Counted from the first letter of the stretch, positions 26,552-35,482 are shown. The stretch is 64,000 bases of DNA from Candidatus Binatia bacterium (GCA_951813575.1 OX638375.1:1054001-1118000); one strand, 5' to 3'. Numbers and translations are program-made. Notes: generated by a model not told the origin, from the letters alone.

Positions 26552-27385
26552 ATGCCAATAGCCGAGCTGGACGGACTGGACATCTACTACGAGCGGCAAG
26601 GCGCCGGAGAGCCCGTGCTGTTCGTGCCGGCGTCATGGTGGCCGTCGGACCCCTGGAAACTCCAGGTGGTCCCCGCCCTGAGCCAACACTGGGAGACCGT
26701 GATCATGGACTGCCGCGGCACCGGCCGCAGCAGCCAACCCGAGGATGGCTATACGGTCGCCCAATTCGCCGAGGACTGCGCCGCGCTGCTGGCGCATCTC
26801 GGCATTTCGCGTTGCCACGTGGTGGGCTTCGCCATGGGCAGCCAGATCCTCCAGGCCCTGGCCATCCAGCGTCCCGACCTCGTGGCCACGCTCACCATGT
26901 CCGCCAGCGGCCCCGGCTCCAGGACCCTCGGCGGCGACCCGCGGGAACTGTCTTCCGATGCAGCCCGGGAGATCCAGGAGATGGGTTTCGAGCAATACAT
27001 CCGGTCCCACGTGGACAACGACGGTATGGCGTTCAACCCGTCGTTCTATCACGCCAACCGCGAGGCCGCCGCGGCCCTGTCGGATGCCCTGTGGTCGGGA
27101 CAGTCCACGGTCGAGATGTTTCGCCGCCACGAGCTCGCCCGTCTGAGCTGGGACGCCCTGGCCAGATCCCCGGAGGTCAAGGTCCCGACACTGGTGCTCT
27201 GCGGCGAGGACGACGAGGTCGAACGGCGCGGCAGCACCCCGGTGGGCACCGCGCGGCTACTGGGCCAAGCCATACCCGGGGCCGAGCTGGCGCTCATACC
27301 CGGGGTCCGGCACATGACCTTCTGGGACGGCACCGGCGCGCTGACGGCACTGCAGGACTTCTTGGCGCGGCATCCGATCCGATAG
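26552..27385 (+). CDS. Alpha/beta hydrolase-fold protein with Ala in place of the nucleophile
   Basis: A 277-residue alpha/beta hydrolase. The nucleophile elbow, normally G-x-S-x-G, reads GFAMG at 92-96 with Ala at 94. The acid region GEDDEV and the histidine in GVRHMTFWD are both present. The start follows ACGGAGAAC. The fold is clear, but classical serine hydrolysis is not expected; the S97 next to the elbow is unlikely to substitute. It is followed 25 bases later by an ABC ATPase gene. Confidence 0.83.
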   Translation: MPIAELDGLDIYYERQGAGEPVLFVPASWWPSDPWKLQVVPALSQHWETVIMDCRGTGRSSQPEDGYTVAQFAEDCAALLAHLGISRCHVVGFAMGSQILQALAIQRPDLVATLTMSASGPGSRTLGGDPRELSSDAAREIQEMGFEQYIRSHVDNDGMAFNPSFYHANREAAAALSDALWSGQSTVEMFRRHELARLSWDALARSPEVKVPTLVLCGEDDEVERRGSTPVGTARLLGQAIPGAELALIPGVRHMTFWDGTGALTALQDFLARHPIR

Positions 27386-27410
27386 GGCCGCACCCAACCG
27401 GAGGCCCCCC

Positions 27411-28487
27411 ATGCTCGAAGTCAGAAATCTGCGCAAAGTCTTCAGAGTGGGCGGCAACGAGGTCGAGGCTCTGGGCAACGTCACGCAAGGAGTCGCCGAG
27501 GGCGAGTTCTTCGTGCTCCTGGGCCCCAGCGGCTCCGGCAAGACGACGCTTTTACGCTGTGTGGCCGGCCTGGAAATGCCGGATGCCGGAGAGATCGAGA
27601 TCGACGGCGCGACGGTCTTCTCCGGGAGCCGCGGGATCTGCGCGCCGCCCGAGGACCGACAGATCGGCATGGTATTCCAGTCCTACGCCATCTGGCCTCA
27701 CATGACCGTCTTTCAGAACGTCGCGTTGCCGCTGACGCGCGGACGGAAGAAGATCGCCAAACCCCTGGTGCGGGAACGGGTCTACCAGTCCCTGAAGCTG
27801 GTGCAACTGGAGGACTATGCCGAACGGCCGTCGCCGTTGTTGAGCGGGGGCCAGCAGCAGCGGGTGGCATTGGCGCGGGCGCTGGCGGTGAACCCGAAGC
27901 TGTTGCTCATGGACGAGCCCCTCAGCAACCTGGACGCGCGGCTGAGAGAAGATATGCGGGGACAGATCCGCGACCTGGCAAAACGCCTCAACATCACCGT
28001 CCTGTACGTGACCCACGACCAAGTCGAAGCCATGGTGGTAGCCGACCGCATCGCGGTCATGAGCCTGGGCGCCATCGTTTCCGTGGGCGCGCCCGAAGAA
28101 CTGTATGAGGGGCCCGCGAACCGGGTGGTGGCCGAGTTCTTCGGCTCCATCAACTGGATCGATGCCCAGACGGCCGGCGGCGGGACCATCGACACGACAC
28201 TGGGCAGCCTGAAGACCCTGCGGGCGGATCAGGCCGGCCTCGCCGGCACCCTGGGGATCCGGCCCGAGGATCTGGAGGTCAGCCCCGTGCCCACCGGACG
28301 CGACAACGAGTTCGAAGGCGAGCTCGTGTCCCGTACGTTCCTGGGCGATCAGTCCGTGCACGAGATACGCGTAGCCGGGGTCCTGCTGCACATCAAGACC
28401 ATGGAGAAGGCGCCGATCAACGACCGGGTGTACGTCACCCTGCCGAAAGAGCGCATCAAGTTCTTTCCCGGATCAACCCAGGGTTGA
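27411..28487 (+). CDS. ABC importer ATPase (FbpC/PotA-type)
   Basis: A 358-residue ATPase with GPSGSGKTT at 38-46, LSGGQQQR signature, LLLMDEPLSNLDA Walker B and the switch His in THDQVEA. A C-terminal TOBE-like beta domain follows (about 240-355), typical of the iron(III), polyamine and 2-aminoethylphosphonate importers. No permease is adjacent. Two receptor/fused-permease pairs of the matching type, at 34.1-37.2 kb and 52.2-55.2 kb, lack their own ATPase, so this protein may serve one or both. Its 3' end overlaps the convergent gene by 15 bases. Confidence 0.88.
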   Translation: MLEVRNLRKVFRVGGNEVEALGNVTQGVAEGEFFVLLGPSGSGKTTLLRCVAGLEMPDAGEIEIDGATVFSGSRGICAPPEDRQIGMVFQSYAIWPHMTVFQNVALPLTRGRKKIAKPLVRERVYQSLKLVQLEDYAERPSPLLSGGQQQRVALARALAVNPKLLLMDEPLSNLDARLREDMRGQIRDLAKRLNITVLYVTHDQVEAMVVADRIAVMSLGAIVSVGAPEELYEGPANRVVAEFFGSINWIDAQTAGGGTIDTTLGSLKTLRADQAGLAGTLGIRPEDLEVSPVPTGRDNEFEGELVSRTFLGDQSVHEIRVAGVLLHIKTMEKAPINDRVYVTLPKERIKFFPGSTQG

Positions 28488-29429
28488 CGGAACGAAGAGC
28501 TCTTCCACGCTCAGCCGGCGGGTGGTCACCGCCTGTTCCGCCGCGTACTGGAGCATGGTGTCGAGGCCGTGCCGCTGGGCGGCCACGGTATACGGAAACG
28601 GGTCGCGCCCCAGCAGCTTCTCATCCTCTTCCAGGGCCTCGCCATACCAGGCCAGAAAGGATCGCCTGGGGTCCCGCATGTGTTCCAGTCCGAGTGTCTT
28701 CGCTTCCTCGAAGGCCTGCAGCAGCGTCGAGGCCACCCACGGATGCCGATCGAGGATCTCGTCCTTGATGACCACGGTGTGCCGGATCGGATAGATTCCC
28801 GTGCGCCGGAAATAGTCCGCCTCCACCTCCCGGTAGTTGGACCACAGGCGGCGCCCCACGCTCTTGCCGGCGCGGAAGGCAGACCCCGGGGTCGGCAGCA
28901 TGTAGGCGTCGAGGTCGCCGGCTTCCAGCATCTCCGGCACGCGCCTCCCGGAGGGAGCCCTTTCGACATGCAGCCACTCTGGCGGCTGCCACGGCGCCAC
29001 CTGTTCGGCGGAATTGGTCACCCAGCCAATCTCGCCGGCGGATACGCCATGCTCGTGCTCGAGAACCCCCCGCATCCACACGGCGATGGGGTTGAAATGG
29101 GCCTGGAGCCCCACGCGCTTGCCGCGAAGGTCCTCCGGCGCCTCGATGCCGGTGCCGGAGTGGACTACCACCGCGCCGTGACAGAACTTCACGTGCGGGA
29201 ACACCGGAATCGCCGTCACCGGCACGCCCCGGCTCTTCCAACCCAGGTAGACGCCCATTTGAAGCTCGCACACGTCGAACTCGAGGTTGCGCGAGAAGCG
29301 CGCATGCCGCTCCTGGGAAACAAGCGGTATCACGTCGAGGTCGAGCCCCGGCGTGGCCACCTTGCCGTCGATCAGGAAGCGGGTACGATCATAGTCACCG
29401 CACGACACCGTCAACCGGAGGTTCGCCAT
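28473..29429 (-). CDS. Periplasmic-binding-fold protein similar to 4,5-dihydroxyphthalate decarboxylase
   Basis: A 318-residue protein beginning NLRLTVSCGDYDRTRFLIDG, with the NMT1/ABC-receptor-like fold shared by 4,5-dihydroxyphthalate decarboxylases. The segment EDLRGKRVGLQAHFNPIAVW and the later TPGSAFRAG are typical of this group. There is no signal peptide from ATG 29429, which favours a cytoplasmic enzyme over a transport receptor. A decarboxylase of aromatic or related acids is plausible but unproven. Confidence 0.68.
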   Translation of the reverse strand: MANLRLTVSCGDYDRTRFLIDGKVATPGLDLDVIPLVSQERHARFSRNLEFDVCELQMGVYLGWKSRGVPVTAIPVFPHVKFCHGAVVVHSGTGIEAPEDLRGKRVGLQAHFNPIAVWMRGVLEHEHGVSAGEIGWVTNSAEQVAPWQPPEWLHVERAPSGRRVPEMLEAGDLDAYMLPTPGSAFRAGKSVGRRLWSNYREVEADYFRRTGIYPIRHTVVIKDEILDRHPWVASTLLQAFEEAKTLGLEHMRDPRRSFLAWYGEALEEDEKLLGRDPFPYTVAAQRHGLDTMLQYAAEQAVTTRRLSVEELFVPSTLG

Positions 29430-29516
29430 ACCGGCCCTCATACACCACGCACCATACCCTCACAAGCCAAGCCGGTTACGGCGATTCTGCACATTGACCG
29501 CCGGCAACCGTTGTTG

Positions 29517-29539
29517 CTAGTGTCCTGTCTCACCACTAG
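29517..29539. repeat. Short relic of the palindromic element family
   Basis: CTAGTGTCCTGTCT is identical to the first 14 bases of copy A. It is followed directly by CACCACTAG, close to the right end of copy B. Everything between is missing. This could be an internal deletion or an excision footprint in the gap between two divergent genes. Confidence 0.5.
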
Positions 29540-29604
29540 TGTTCGCGTCCGGTAACGGGCTCGTAAAGCCGCGTCTTTGCGGTTCCCGGGAAGGGGTGCT
29601 CACC

Positions 29605-30696
29605 ATGGGCAAACAGTTGTTCGAATTCATGACTCATTGGGACTCGCCACGCCCCATATGGTTCAAGCGGGATGAAGACGCACTGATCGGCACGCAGCGC
29701 AGCGGCGGACGCCCGATGCCGCGGATCAAGCCCTTCGACCTGGTCAAGGGACCCACGAGCCTGCAGGGCGTGCGGCCCCCGGTGTTGTGGCAGGGGCAGG
29801 ACGGGATCATCGAGGCACACTCCCCGGACGGCCCGGAGCCCGTCTTTCGCCGGCCGGCCGACTACGACGTGCTGGTATTCCAGTTCACCGGGAATGCCGC
29901 GGCGGAGACGGAGTACGGCGAGTTCCACCTGTCACCCGGGTATTCCCTGCACGTACCCGCGGGCGTGTCGTACCGCATGATCGGCGCCCCGGGTTGCCGG
30001 CAACTGGTGGTCAAGGTCCACAAGCCCGTGGCCACGACCCTGGACCCGGACAACCCTTTGACCCATTCCGAGTTTAGCGCCCGAGCCGAGGGCGAACCCT
30101 CCGGCCCACAAGCGGTCGCCATCCCTCCGCGTGAGGGGCGGATACTCGAAGTGACCGATTTCTGGGACCCGGCGCTGGAGTCCATCGTCATCGAACGCGA
30201 CCACGCCCAGCTCGTGGGCTGTGTCACTTTCGAGCGCGGCAAGGGGCGGGAGATCACGGTGATGCGGGTCTTCGACTACTTCACCGGAATGACCGGCAAG
30301 GGCGGCGGACCGGGTCCCCAACAATACGAGAGCGAGGACTTCCGCACCGATACCTACAACACCGAGGGGCAGCAGGCTGGCTTTCACCGGGGCATGGACG
30401 ACGACGAGATCTGGTTCCAGTTCCGCGGCCATGCCACCAACGACACCGAGTGGGGCGTGCACGAGCTCGACCCCGGCGAGATGGGTTACGTGCCCCGGGG
30501 CATCGCCCACCGCATCACGGGCGGCCCCGGTTTCCTGCGCTACGTCTTTTACTTCCGCCATCCCATGTACCCGCAGGCGGACTCCTTCGGCCCCCAGGGC
30601 GGCACGGCGTTCGACGTGGAGACGGTCACCTTCGAGGAGTTGCCTGCCTTGGCCGAGGCCAAAGCGAGGGAAGCCGCCAACCCGAGAAGGGGTTAG
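29605..30696 (+). CDS. Two-cupin protein, homogentisate dioxygenase-like fold (paralogue 1)
   Basis: A 363-residue protein with two cupin halves. The first centres on DYDVLVFQFTGNAAAETEYG and the second on FHRGMDDDEIWFQFRGHA, followed by PGEMGYVPRGIAHRI. The arrangement resembles homogentisate 1,2-dioxygenase and related aromatic ring-cleaving cupins. Two relatives lie at 37.3-39.3 kb. Metal ligands are not fully assignable by eye. ATG 29605 follows GGGAAGGGG. Confidence 0.75.
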   Translation: MGKQLFEFMTHWDSPRPIWFKRDEDALIGTQRSGGRPMPRIKPFDLVKGPTSLQGVRPPVLWQGQDGIIEAHSPDGPEPVFRRPADYDVLVFQFTGNAAAETEYGEFHLSPGYSLHVPAGVSYRMIGAPGCRQLVVKVHKPVATTLDPDNPLTHSEFSARAEGEPSGPQAVAIPPREGRILEVTDFWDPALESIVIERDHAQLVGCVTFERGKGREITVMRVFDYFTGMTGKGGGPGPQQYESEDFRTDTYNTEGQQAGFHRGMDDDEIWFQFRGHATNDTEWGVHELDPGEMGYVPRGIAHRITGGPGFLRYVFYFRHPMYPQADSFGPQGGTAFDVETVTFEELPALAEAKAREAANPRRG

Positions 30697-30749
30697 CACG
30701 TCAGTTGACAGGTACTTTGGGGAGCTTATAATCCGCTTTTGCCAAAAGT

Positions 30750-30850
30750 GGCGTCCTTCGACTTCGCTTCGCTCAGGACGAACGGTCATGGGGTTGGCTT
30801 CCGTTGCCCTACAACGGTCCGTCCTGAGCGAAGCGAAGTCGAAGGACGCC
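30750..30850. repeat. Long intergenic inverted repeat
   Basis: A 31-base arm at 30750-30780 and its exact reverse complement at 30820-30850 enclose 39 bases between the cupin and M24 genes. Each arm is a copy of a dispersed repeat (CCTTCGACTTCGCTTCGCTC-type) seen also at 37236-37268 and 41306-41343. The hairpin could stop or stabilise transcripts. Confidence 0.8.
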
Positions 30851-30881
30851 ACCCACCTCCGCGAGACGAAAGATCGACACC

Positions 30882-32081
30882 ATGCCTGACACCGACCTCA
30901 TCCCCGGCCTCTCGCTCGCCGAAAGGGATCGCCGACACCAACTCGTGCGGGAAAAGATGGCCGTGGCGGGATTGGACGTCCTGCTGCTGCCGGCCAACAC
31001 CAGCCGTTGGGAGCAGGTCATGGCCGACTCCCGCTATGTAACGGGTATCGGCGGATTCGCCACGGAGGTGTTCACGATCTTTCCCGCCGAGGGACCGGTA
31101 ACGGCGTATGTCTTCAACCGGGCCAACTGGTGGAAGCAGGTCCAGGACTGGGTCGAGGACGTCAGGGACGGCCGCAATCGATGGGCCGAGGACGCGGTGG
31201 CGCGGCTCCGGGAGCTGGGCTTCAAGAACGGCCGGCTGGGCGTGTCCGGACTCTCGGGACTGATCCGGACGCCGGACGGCATCGTGCCGCACACCACGGT
31301 GGAACTCCTCCGGCAAGCGTTTCCCGACGCCGAGATGGTGAACGCCACGAGTCTGATGCAGGAAGTCCGGGCCATCAAGAGCGCCGAGGAGATCGGCTGC
31401 ATGGAACGCTCCATGGAAATCATCGAGCGCATGATCGACGCCATGACCGAAGGGGCGCGGGAAGGCGCGTCCGAGAAGGAACTCTACGCGGACATGGCTC
31501 ACGTGATGCTCCGGAGCGGCGGGGAGCTGCCGACGCTCTTCTTCCTGGGCTCGGGGCCCGGCGCCACCCAAAGCTCCTTCGTGCCCACCAACCGCGTCAT
31601 CAAAAACGGTGACCGCATCGTCAACGAGATCGAGGCCAAGTACGCCGGCTACGCGGCGCAGGCGGTACGCCCCATGCTCCTGGGCGAGCCCGACGCGACC
31701 TTCCGGGAGCTCATGGACATTTCCTGCGCCTGCTTTCACGCCATCCTCGGCGCCATGAAACCGGGAGTGACCTTCGGCACCCTGTTCGACACGTACATGA
31801 AGACCGTGGAGGACCTCGGCGACGGCAAGTACATGTGGAGCCACCCGATGATGCACGCCCGCGGACTGGGAGACGACGGACCCGCGCTCATGGGCGACGC
31901 CGACGTCGAACGCTTCCAGAAAATCCAGCTCGCATCCGGGATGGTCTTCATCCTGAAACCCCGCATTCGCATGACCGAGGGCAAGGATCACGCGAGCATC
32001 GGCGACACGGTGGTGGTGACCGACGACGGCGCCCGGCGGCTGGGGTCCAGCAAGCTGGAGCTGATCACCGTACCGTCGTAA
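30882..32081 (+). CDS. M24 (pita-bread) peptidase homologue, metal ligands not conserved
   Basis: A 399-residue creatinase/Xaa-Pro dipeptidase-fold protein with an N-terminal creatinase domain and a C-terminal pita-bread domain. The five metal ligands of active peptidases are mostly changed: the first Asp region reads VNEIEAKYAGY, the second AAQAVRP, the first Glu site GMVFILKPRI (Lys for Glu) and the last HASIGDTVVV (Gly for Glu). The His in MMHARGLG is kept. Creatinase uses this fold without metal, so a metal-free hydrolase is plausible. A ribosome site is not obvious. Confidence 0.78.
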   Translation: MPDTDLIPGLSLAERDRRHQLVREKMAVAGLDVLLLPANTSRWEQVMADSRYVTGIGGFATEVFTIFPAEGPVTAYVFNRANWWKQVQDWVEDVRDGRNRWAEDAVARLRELGFKNGRLGVSGLSGLIRTPDGIVPHTTVELLRQAFPDAEMVNATSLMQEVRAIKSAEEIGCMERSMEIIERMIDAMTEGAREGASEKELYADMAHVMLRSGGELPTLFFLGSGPGATQSSFVPTNRVIKNGDRIVNEIEAKYAGYAAQAVRPMLLGEPDATFRELMDISCACFHAILGAMKPGVTFGTLFDTYMKTVEDLGDGKYMWSHPMMHARGLGDDGPALMGDADVERFQKIQLASGMVFILKPRIRMTEGKDHASIGDTVVVTDDGARRLGSSKLELITVPS

Positions 32082-32098
32082 CGGCAAGCACGAATCTC

Positions 32099-33046
32099 AT
32101 GGAACTCGGCCTGCTGCTGCATACGCGGGACTTGGTCCGGGACCAAGGGCCTGCCTCCTTCGACACGTTGTGGAAACAAGCCGAGAAGGCTGAAGATGCT
32201 GGCTTCGACCACATCTGGCTGGGCGACAGCGTCACCATCCTGAACCGGGCCCGGGGCGACTGCCTCACCACCATGGCGGCCCTGGCGTGCAAGACCCGGC
32301 GGATCCGGCTTGGCGCCGTGCCCTTCCTCGGGGCGCTGCGGAACCCCGTGCTGCTGGCCCACACGCTGGCCACCGTGGATGTCATTTCCCAGGGACGCGT
32401 GGTACTGGCAGTGAGCGTGGGGCCCACGCGCGACTATATCCAGCGGCAGTTCGAGGCCTGCGGCGTACCCGCCGGCGAGAAGGCGGGACGTTTGAGCGAA
32501 ACCATAGAGATCATGCGGCGGCTCTGGAAGGAAGAGTCCTTCGCATACGAGGGCAGGTACTTCCGCTTCGAGGAGATCGGCGTCCTGCCCAAACCGGTGC
32601 AACAGCCCGGGATACCCATCTGGATCGCCGCCGACCGGAACGAGACCGGCTTCAAACGCGTCGGCCGGCTGGGGGACGGGTGGGTGACCTTGGTCTCATC
32701 CCTGGAACAGTTCGGCGCCAACCGCCGCAAGATCGACGAATACGCCGCGTCGTTCGGCCGTCCGGGTGCGGTGGGCGCGTCCGCCCTCTACGCGACGCTG
32801 CGCATGGACCGGGACGGCGATGCCGCGCGCACCGAGGGCTGGGCCTGGATGGAAGCCTTCTTCCGCCAGCCCAGGGCCAGACTCGAGTACCACTTGACCG
32901 TTTTCGGAACACCCGACGAGTGCGCCGACCGGCTTCGGGGGTACGCGCGGTCCGGGCTCACGGCACTGATCATCCGGGTTGCGTCCGACGACCCAGCGGA
33001 ACAGACGCGGTTGATCTTCGAGGAGCTAAAGCCCCGGCTTGCGTGA
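32099..33046 (+). CDS. LLM-class flavin/F420-dependent oxidoreductase
   Basis: A 315-residue luciferase-like TIM barrel: AEDAGFDHIWLGDS near the N-terminus, then LGAVPFLGALRNPVLLAHTL and RVVLAVSVGP, as in F420-dependent methylene-H4MPT reductase-like proteins. The start ATG 32099 lies 18 bases after the M24 homologue, in the same direction, so the two are likely co-transcribed. Substrate unknown. Confidence 0.82.
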   Translation: MELGLLLHTRDLVRDQGPASFDTLWKQAEKAEDAGFDHIWLGDSVTILNRARGDCLTTMAALACKTRRIRLGAVPFLGALRNPVLLAHTLATVDVISQGRVVLAVSVGPTRDYIQRQFEACGVPAGEKAGRLSETIEIMRRLWKEESFAYEGRYFRFEEIGVLPKPVQQPGIPIWIAADRNETGFKRVGRLGDGWVTLVSSLEQFGANRRKIDEYAASFGRPGAVGASALYATLRMDRDGDAARTEGWAWMEAFFRQPRARLEYHLTVFGTPDECADRLRGYARSGLTALIIRVASDDPAEQTRLIFEELKPRLA

Positions 33047-33121
33047 GGGAGCCAGTGCAAATGCCACGGGACATCGGCAAGGCAGAGCCACGGACGGGCG
33101 CCTCCAAGGCTGGGCACGACA

Positions 33122-34063
33122 ATGACGGTTCTGCTGCGGAGCTCTGAGGTCGAGGACCTGATGGACCTCGAGACCGCCATGGCGGTGCTCGAAGAGATCT
33201 ACGTCGACCAGGCCAACGGCGAGGTGAATGCGATTCCGCCCCTGCGTCTCATGGACCGCGGCATCCGCCTGGTGGCGGGCGGCCTAGGCCGTCCCGACCG
33301 CGTGGGAATCCGTCTCAGCCCCACCGGCGGCGACGCCGTGGCGCTGATCTACGAAATGAGCTCGGGCAGACTCCTCTCCATCATGAACTACCCGTTCAGC
33401 GAATTGCGCATCGCCGCCACGGTGGGCCTGGCGCTGGACCGCCTGACCGGCCCGGACGTGAGGTCGGCAGCGCTCATCGGCAGCGGGCGGCTGGCCCCTT
33501 CGCTGCTCCAGGCCGCCACGGGGCTGCGGCCCATCGAGCGTGTGCGCGTGTACAGCCGCAGCGCGGAACGGCGGGAAGCCTTCGCCCGTCAGGCGTCGAG
33601 GGACTTCGGCATCGAAGTGGCGGCCGTCTCCGATCCGCTCGAAGCCCTGGCCGAGGCGGACATCGTTCTGGTGAGCACCAATTCGCCGGAGCCCGCACTT
33701 CGCGGCGAGTGGCTGCGGCCGGGGCAGCCCGTCTTCGGCTGCGGACGTCCCAACGAGTTCGACGACGAAACCTATCTCCGGTCGGGGATGATCGTGGTAT
33801 CGAGCAAGAACCACGAGCTGGGTTACTACGACACCCAACTCGACCGGCCGCTCATCCGGCTGTCGCTGGAGAACCGGATCGTCTGGGATGACGTCATGGA
33901 ACTGGGCCAACTGGTGGCCCGCGAAGGACCGCCGCCGGGGCTGGAAGACGACATTGCGGTTTTCCGGGAGTCCCAGGGAGGGTACAGTGACGTGGCGTTA
34001 GCAAGCTTCGCCTACGAACAGGCCGTGAGCAAAGGCCGCGGCCAGGACATCGTGTTGGATTGA
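33122..34063 (+). CDS. Ornithine cyclodeaminase / mu-crystallin family protein
   Basis: A 313-residue NAD(P)-binding protein. The family's first domain (MTVLLRSSEVEDLMDLETAM) is followed by a Rossmann domain with ALIGSGRLAPSLL. Members include ornithine cyclodeaminase, alanine dehydrogenase and imine reductases, and the exact reaction cannot be told here. It lies downstream of the LLM gene and upstream of a solute-binding protein. The glycine motif deviates slightly (GSGRLA rather than GxGxQA). Confidence 0.82.
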   Translation: MTVLLRSSEVEDLMDLETAMAVLEEIYVDQANGEVNAIPPLRLMDRGIRLVAGGLGRPDRVGIRLSPTGGDAVALIYEMSSGRLLSIMNYPFSELRIAATVGLALDRLTGPDVRSAALIGSGRLAPSLLQAATGLRPIERVRVYSRSAERREAFARQASRDFGIEVAAVSDPLEALAEADIVLVSTNSPEPALRGEWLRPGQPVFGCGRPNEFDDETYLRSGMIVVSSKNHELGYYDTQLDRPLIRLSLENRIVWDDVMELGQLVAREGPPPGLEDDIAVFRESQGGYSDVALASFAYEQAVSKGRGQDIVLD

Positions 34064-34128
34064 ACGAGCTGGAGTCACCGCGGCCCTGCCCTGCCAAGGG
34101 AGGGCGCCGCGACCAAAGGAGGAAAGCC

Positions 34129-35244
34129 ATGAGGAACTTACGCCCAGCAACCATGAGCGCGCTGCTCGCCGCCGCGCTGTTCTGCTTTGCGGCATCCGGA
34201 CCCGCCATGGCGGCGGACCGGACCGCCGCGCTCGACGAATTGATCAAGGCGGCCAAGGCCGAGGGCGGGACGCTCATCGCCCACGCCATCATCGAGGACG
34301 TCCGGGCGAGACGGGCAGTCGTCGCGGCCATGAACAAGATGTACGGCGTTGACGTGAAGTGGGAGTACGTCGACTTCCCCAACCAGAACCGCTTCGCGGC
34401 CCGGCTGATGAAGGAGGCCAAGGCAGGACGGCAACCGTCGACGGACGTCTTCAACGGCACCCAGTCGACCATCCCGCGGCTGCTCAAGGCCAATATGCTC
34501 GCGGAAGTGAAGAACTGGCGTGAGCTCCATCCGAGCCTGCCCGAGGACGCCATCGTGCCCGGTGGCGGGGCCATCCCCGAGCATACCCGTATCGGCGGTT
34601 TCGCCTACAACACGCGGCTGGTGCCCAAGGACAAGGTCCCGCAAAAGCTCGAGGACCTGCTGGACCCCTTCTGGAAGGGCAAGCTGGCTTCCACCACCTA
34701 CGCCGCGGTCTGGGACCGCGCGAGCGTGAGCGAGCAGGGCACCTTCGATGCCGAGAAGGCGACGCGCATCCGGAACCTGCTGTCGGCGCTGGTCAAGAAG
34801 GGACACATCGTCGGCCTGATCGGCTGCGGCGACGAGAACCGAATCGCCAGCGGCGAGTTCGTCGGGCTGGCGATGATGTGCAGCGCCAACAACGTCTGGA
34901 AAGGCCAGGCCAAGGGAGCGCCGCTGGAAATGGCCTACATCGAGGAGACCAACAACCTCAGCCACTCGTACATGGGCCTGCTGAAGCAGGCGAAGTACCC
35001 CAACACGGCCAAGCTCTTCATGGTGTTCATGCAGACGCCGGAAGGACAGGCGCTCAACCGCAAATGGGAGGTGGCGGATACCAGCTACTATCCCGAGAAC
35101 ACCATGTACAAGATCGCCAAGGACCTGAGGGATCGGGGCGTGGCGCCGCCGTACATCAGCATCCCTACCTACATGAAGGTCAAGAAGGACGTGGAGAAGT
35201 GGAAGAGCGAGTACAAGAAGATCCTGGTGGGGCAAAAGAAGTAG
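34129..35244 (+). CDS. Periplasmic solute-binding protein, iron(III)/polyamine-type ABC importer
   Basis: A 371-residue receptor with a clear signal peptide (cleavage near AMA-AD at about residue 29), followed by the extracellular solute-binding fold (LIKAAKAEGGTLIAHA, then RLMKEAKAGRQPSTDVF). AAAGGAGGAAAG precedes ATG 34129, one of the best ribosome sites in the window. The permease gene follows at 35483, separated by palindromic element copy B. The ligand is not predictable. Confidence 0.85.
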   Translation: MRNLRPATMSALLAAALFCFAASGPAMAADRTAALDELIKAAKAEGGTLIAHAIIEDVRARRAVVAAMNKMYGVDVKWEYVDFPNQNRFAARLMKEAKAGRQPSTDVFNGTQSTIPRLLKANMLAEVKNWRELHPSLPEDAIVPGGGAIPEHTRIGGFAYNTRLVPKDKVPQKLEDLLDPFWKGKLASTTYAAVWDRASVSEQGTFDAEKATRIRNLLSALVKKGHIVGLIGCGDENRIASGEFVGLAMMCSANNVWKGQAKGAPLEMAYIEETNNLSHSYMGLLKQAKYPNTAKLFMVFMQTPEGQALNRKWEVADTSYYPENTMYKIAKDLRDRGVAPPYISIPTYMKVKKDVEKWKSEYKKILVGQKK

Positions 35245-35306
35245 CGTAGCGGCGGAAGGGCGTGCCGGCCCGGCGGCCGTATCGTACGGCTTTGCCGGAC
35301 CGGACG

Positions 35307-35471
35307 CTAGTGTGGTGTCTGGTTAATTCGCGTCATAATATGCGGAGGATTTTTCGTCGTCGGCAAGGCGCGATGACGAGCAGTGGCGCGCACCACGCGA
35401 GGAAGAGCAACGCAGCCGACGGCGAAAAAGACCCGCAGATTATGATGCGAATTAACCAGACACCACACTAG
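35307..35471 (+). mobile_element. Palindromic MITE-like element, copy B (165 bp)
   Basis: Arms 35307-35338 and 35440-35471 pair over 32 bases, with one G-T pair. The sequence is almost that of copy A's arms: the paired changes CC to GG and GG to CC occur in both arms. The core (35339-35439) matches copy C at 93 of 101 positions by my count. The internal TTTTTCGTCGTCGGC stem and the GTGG-CGCGCA-CCAC hairpin are retained. CTAG flanks both ends. The element separates the solute receptor from its permease. Confidence 0.85.
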
Positions 35472-35482
35472 AGGCCGGCGTT

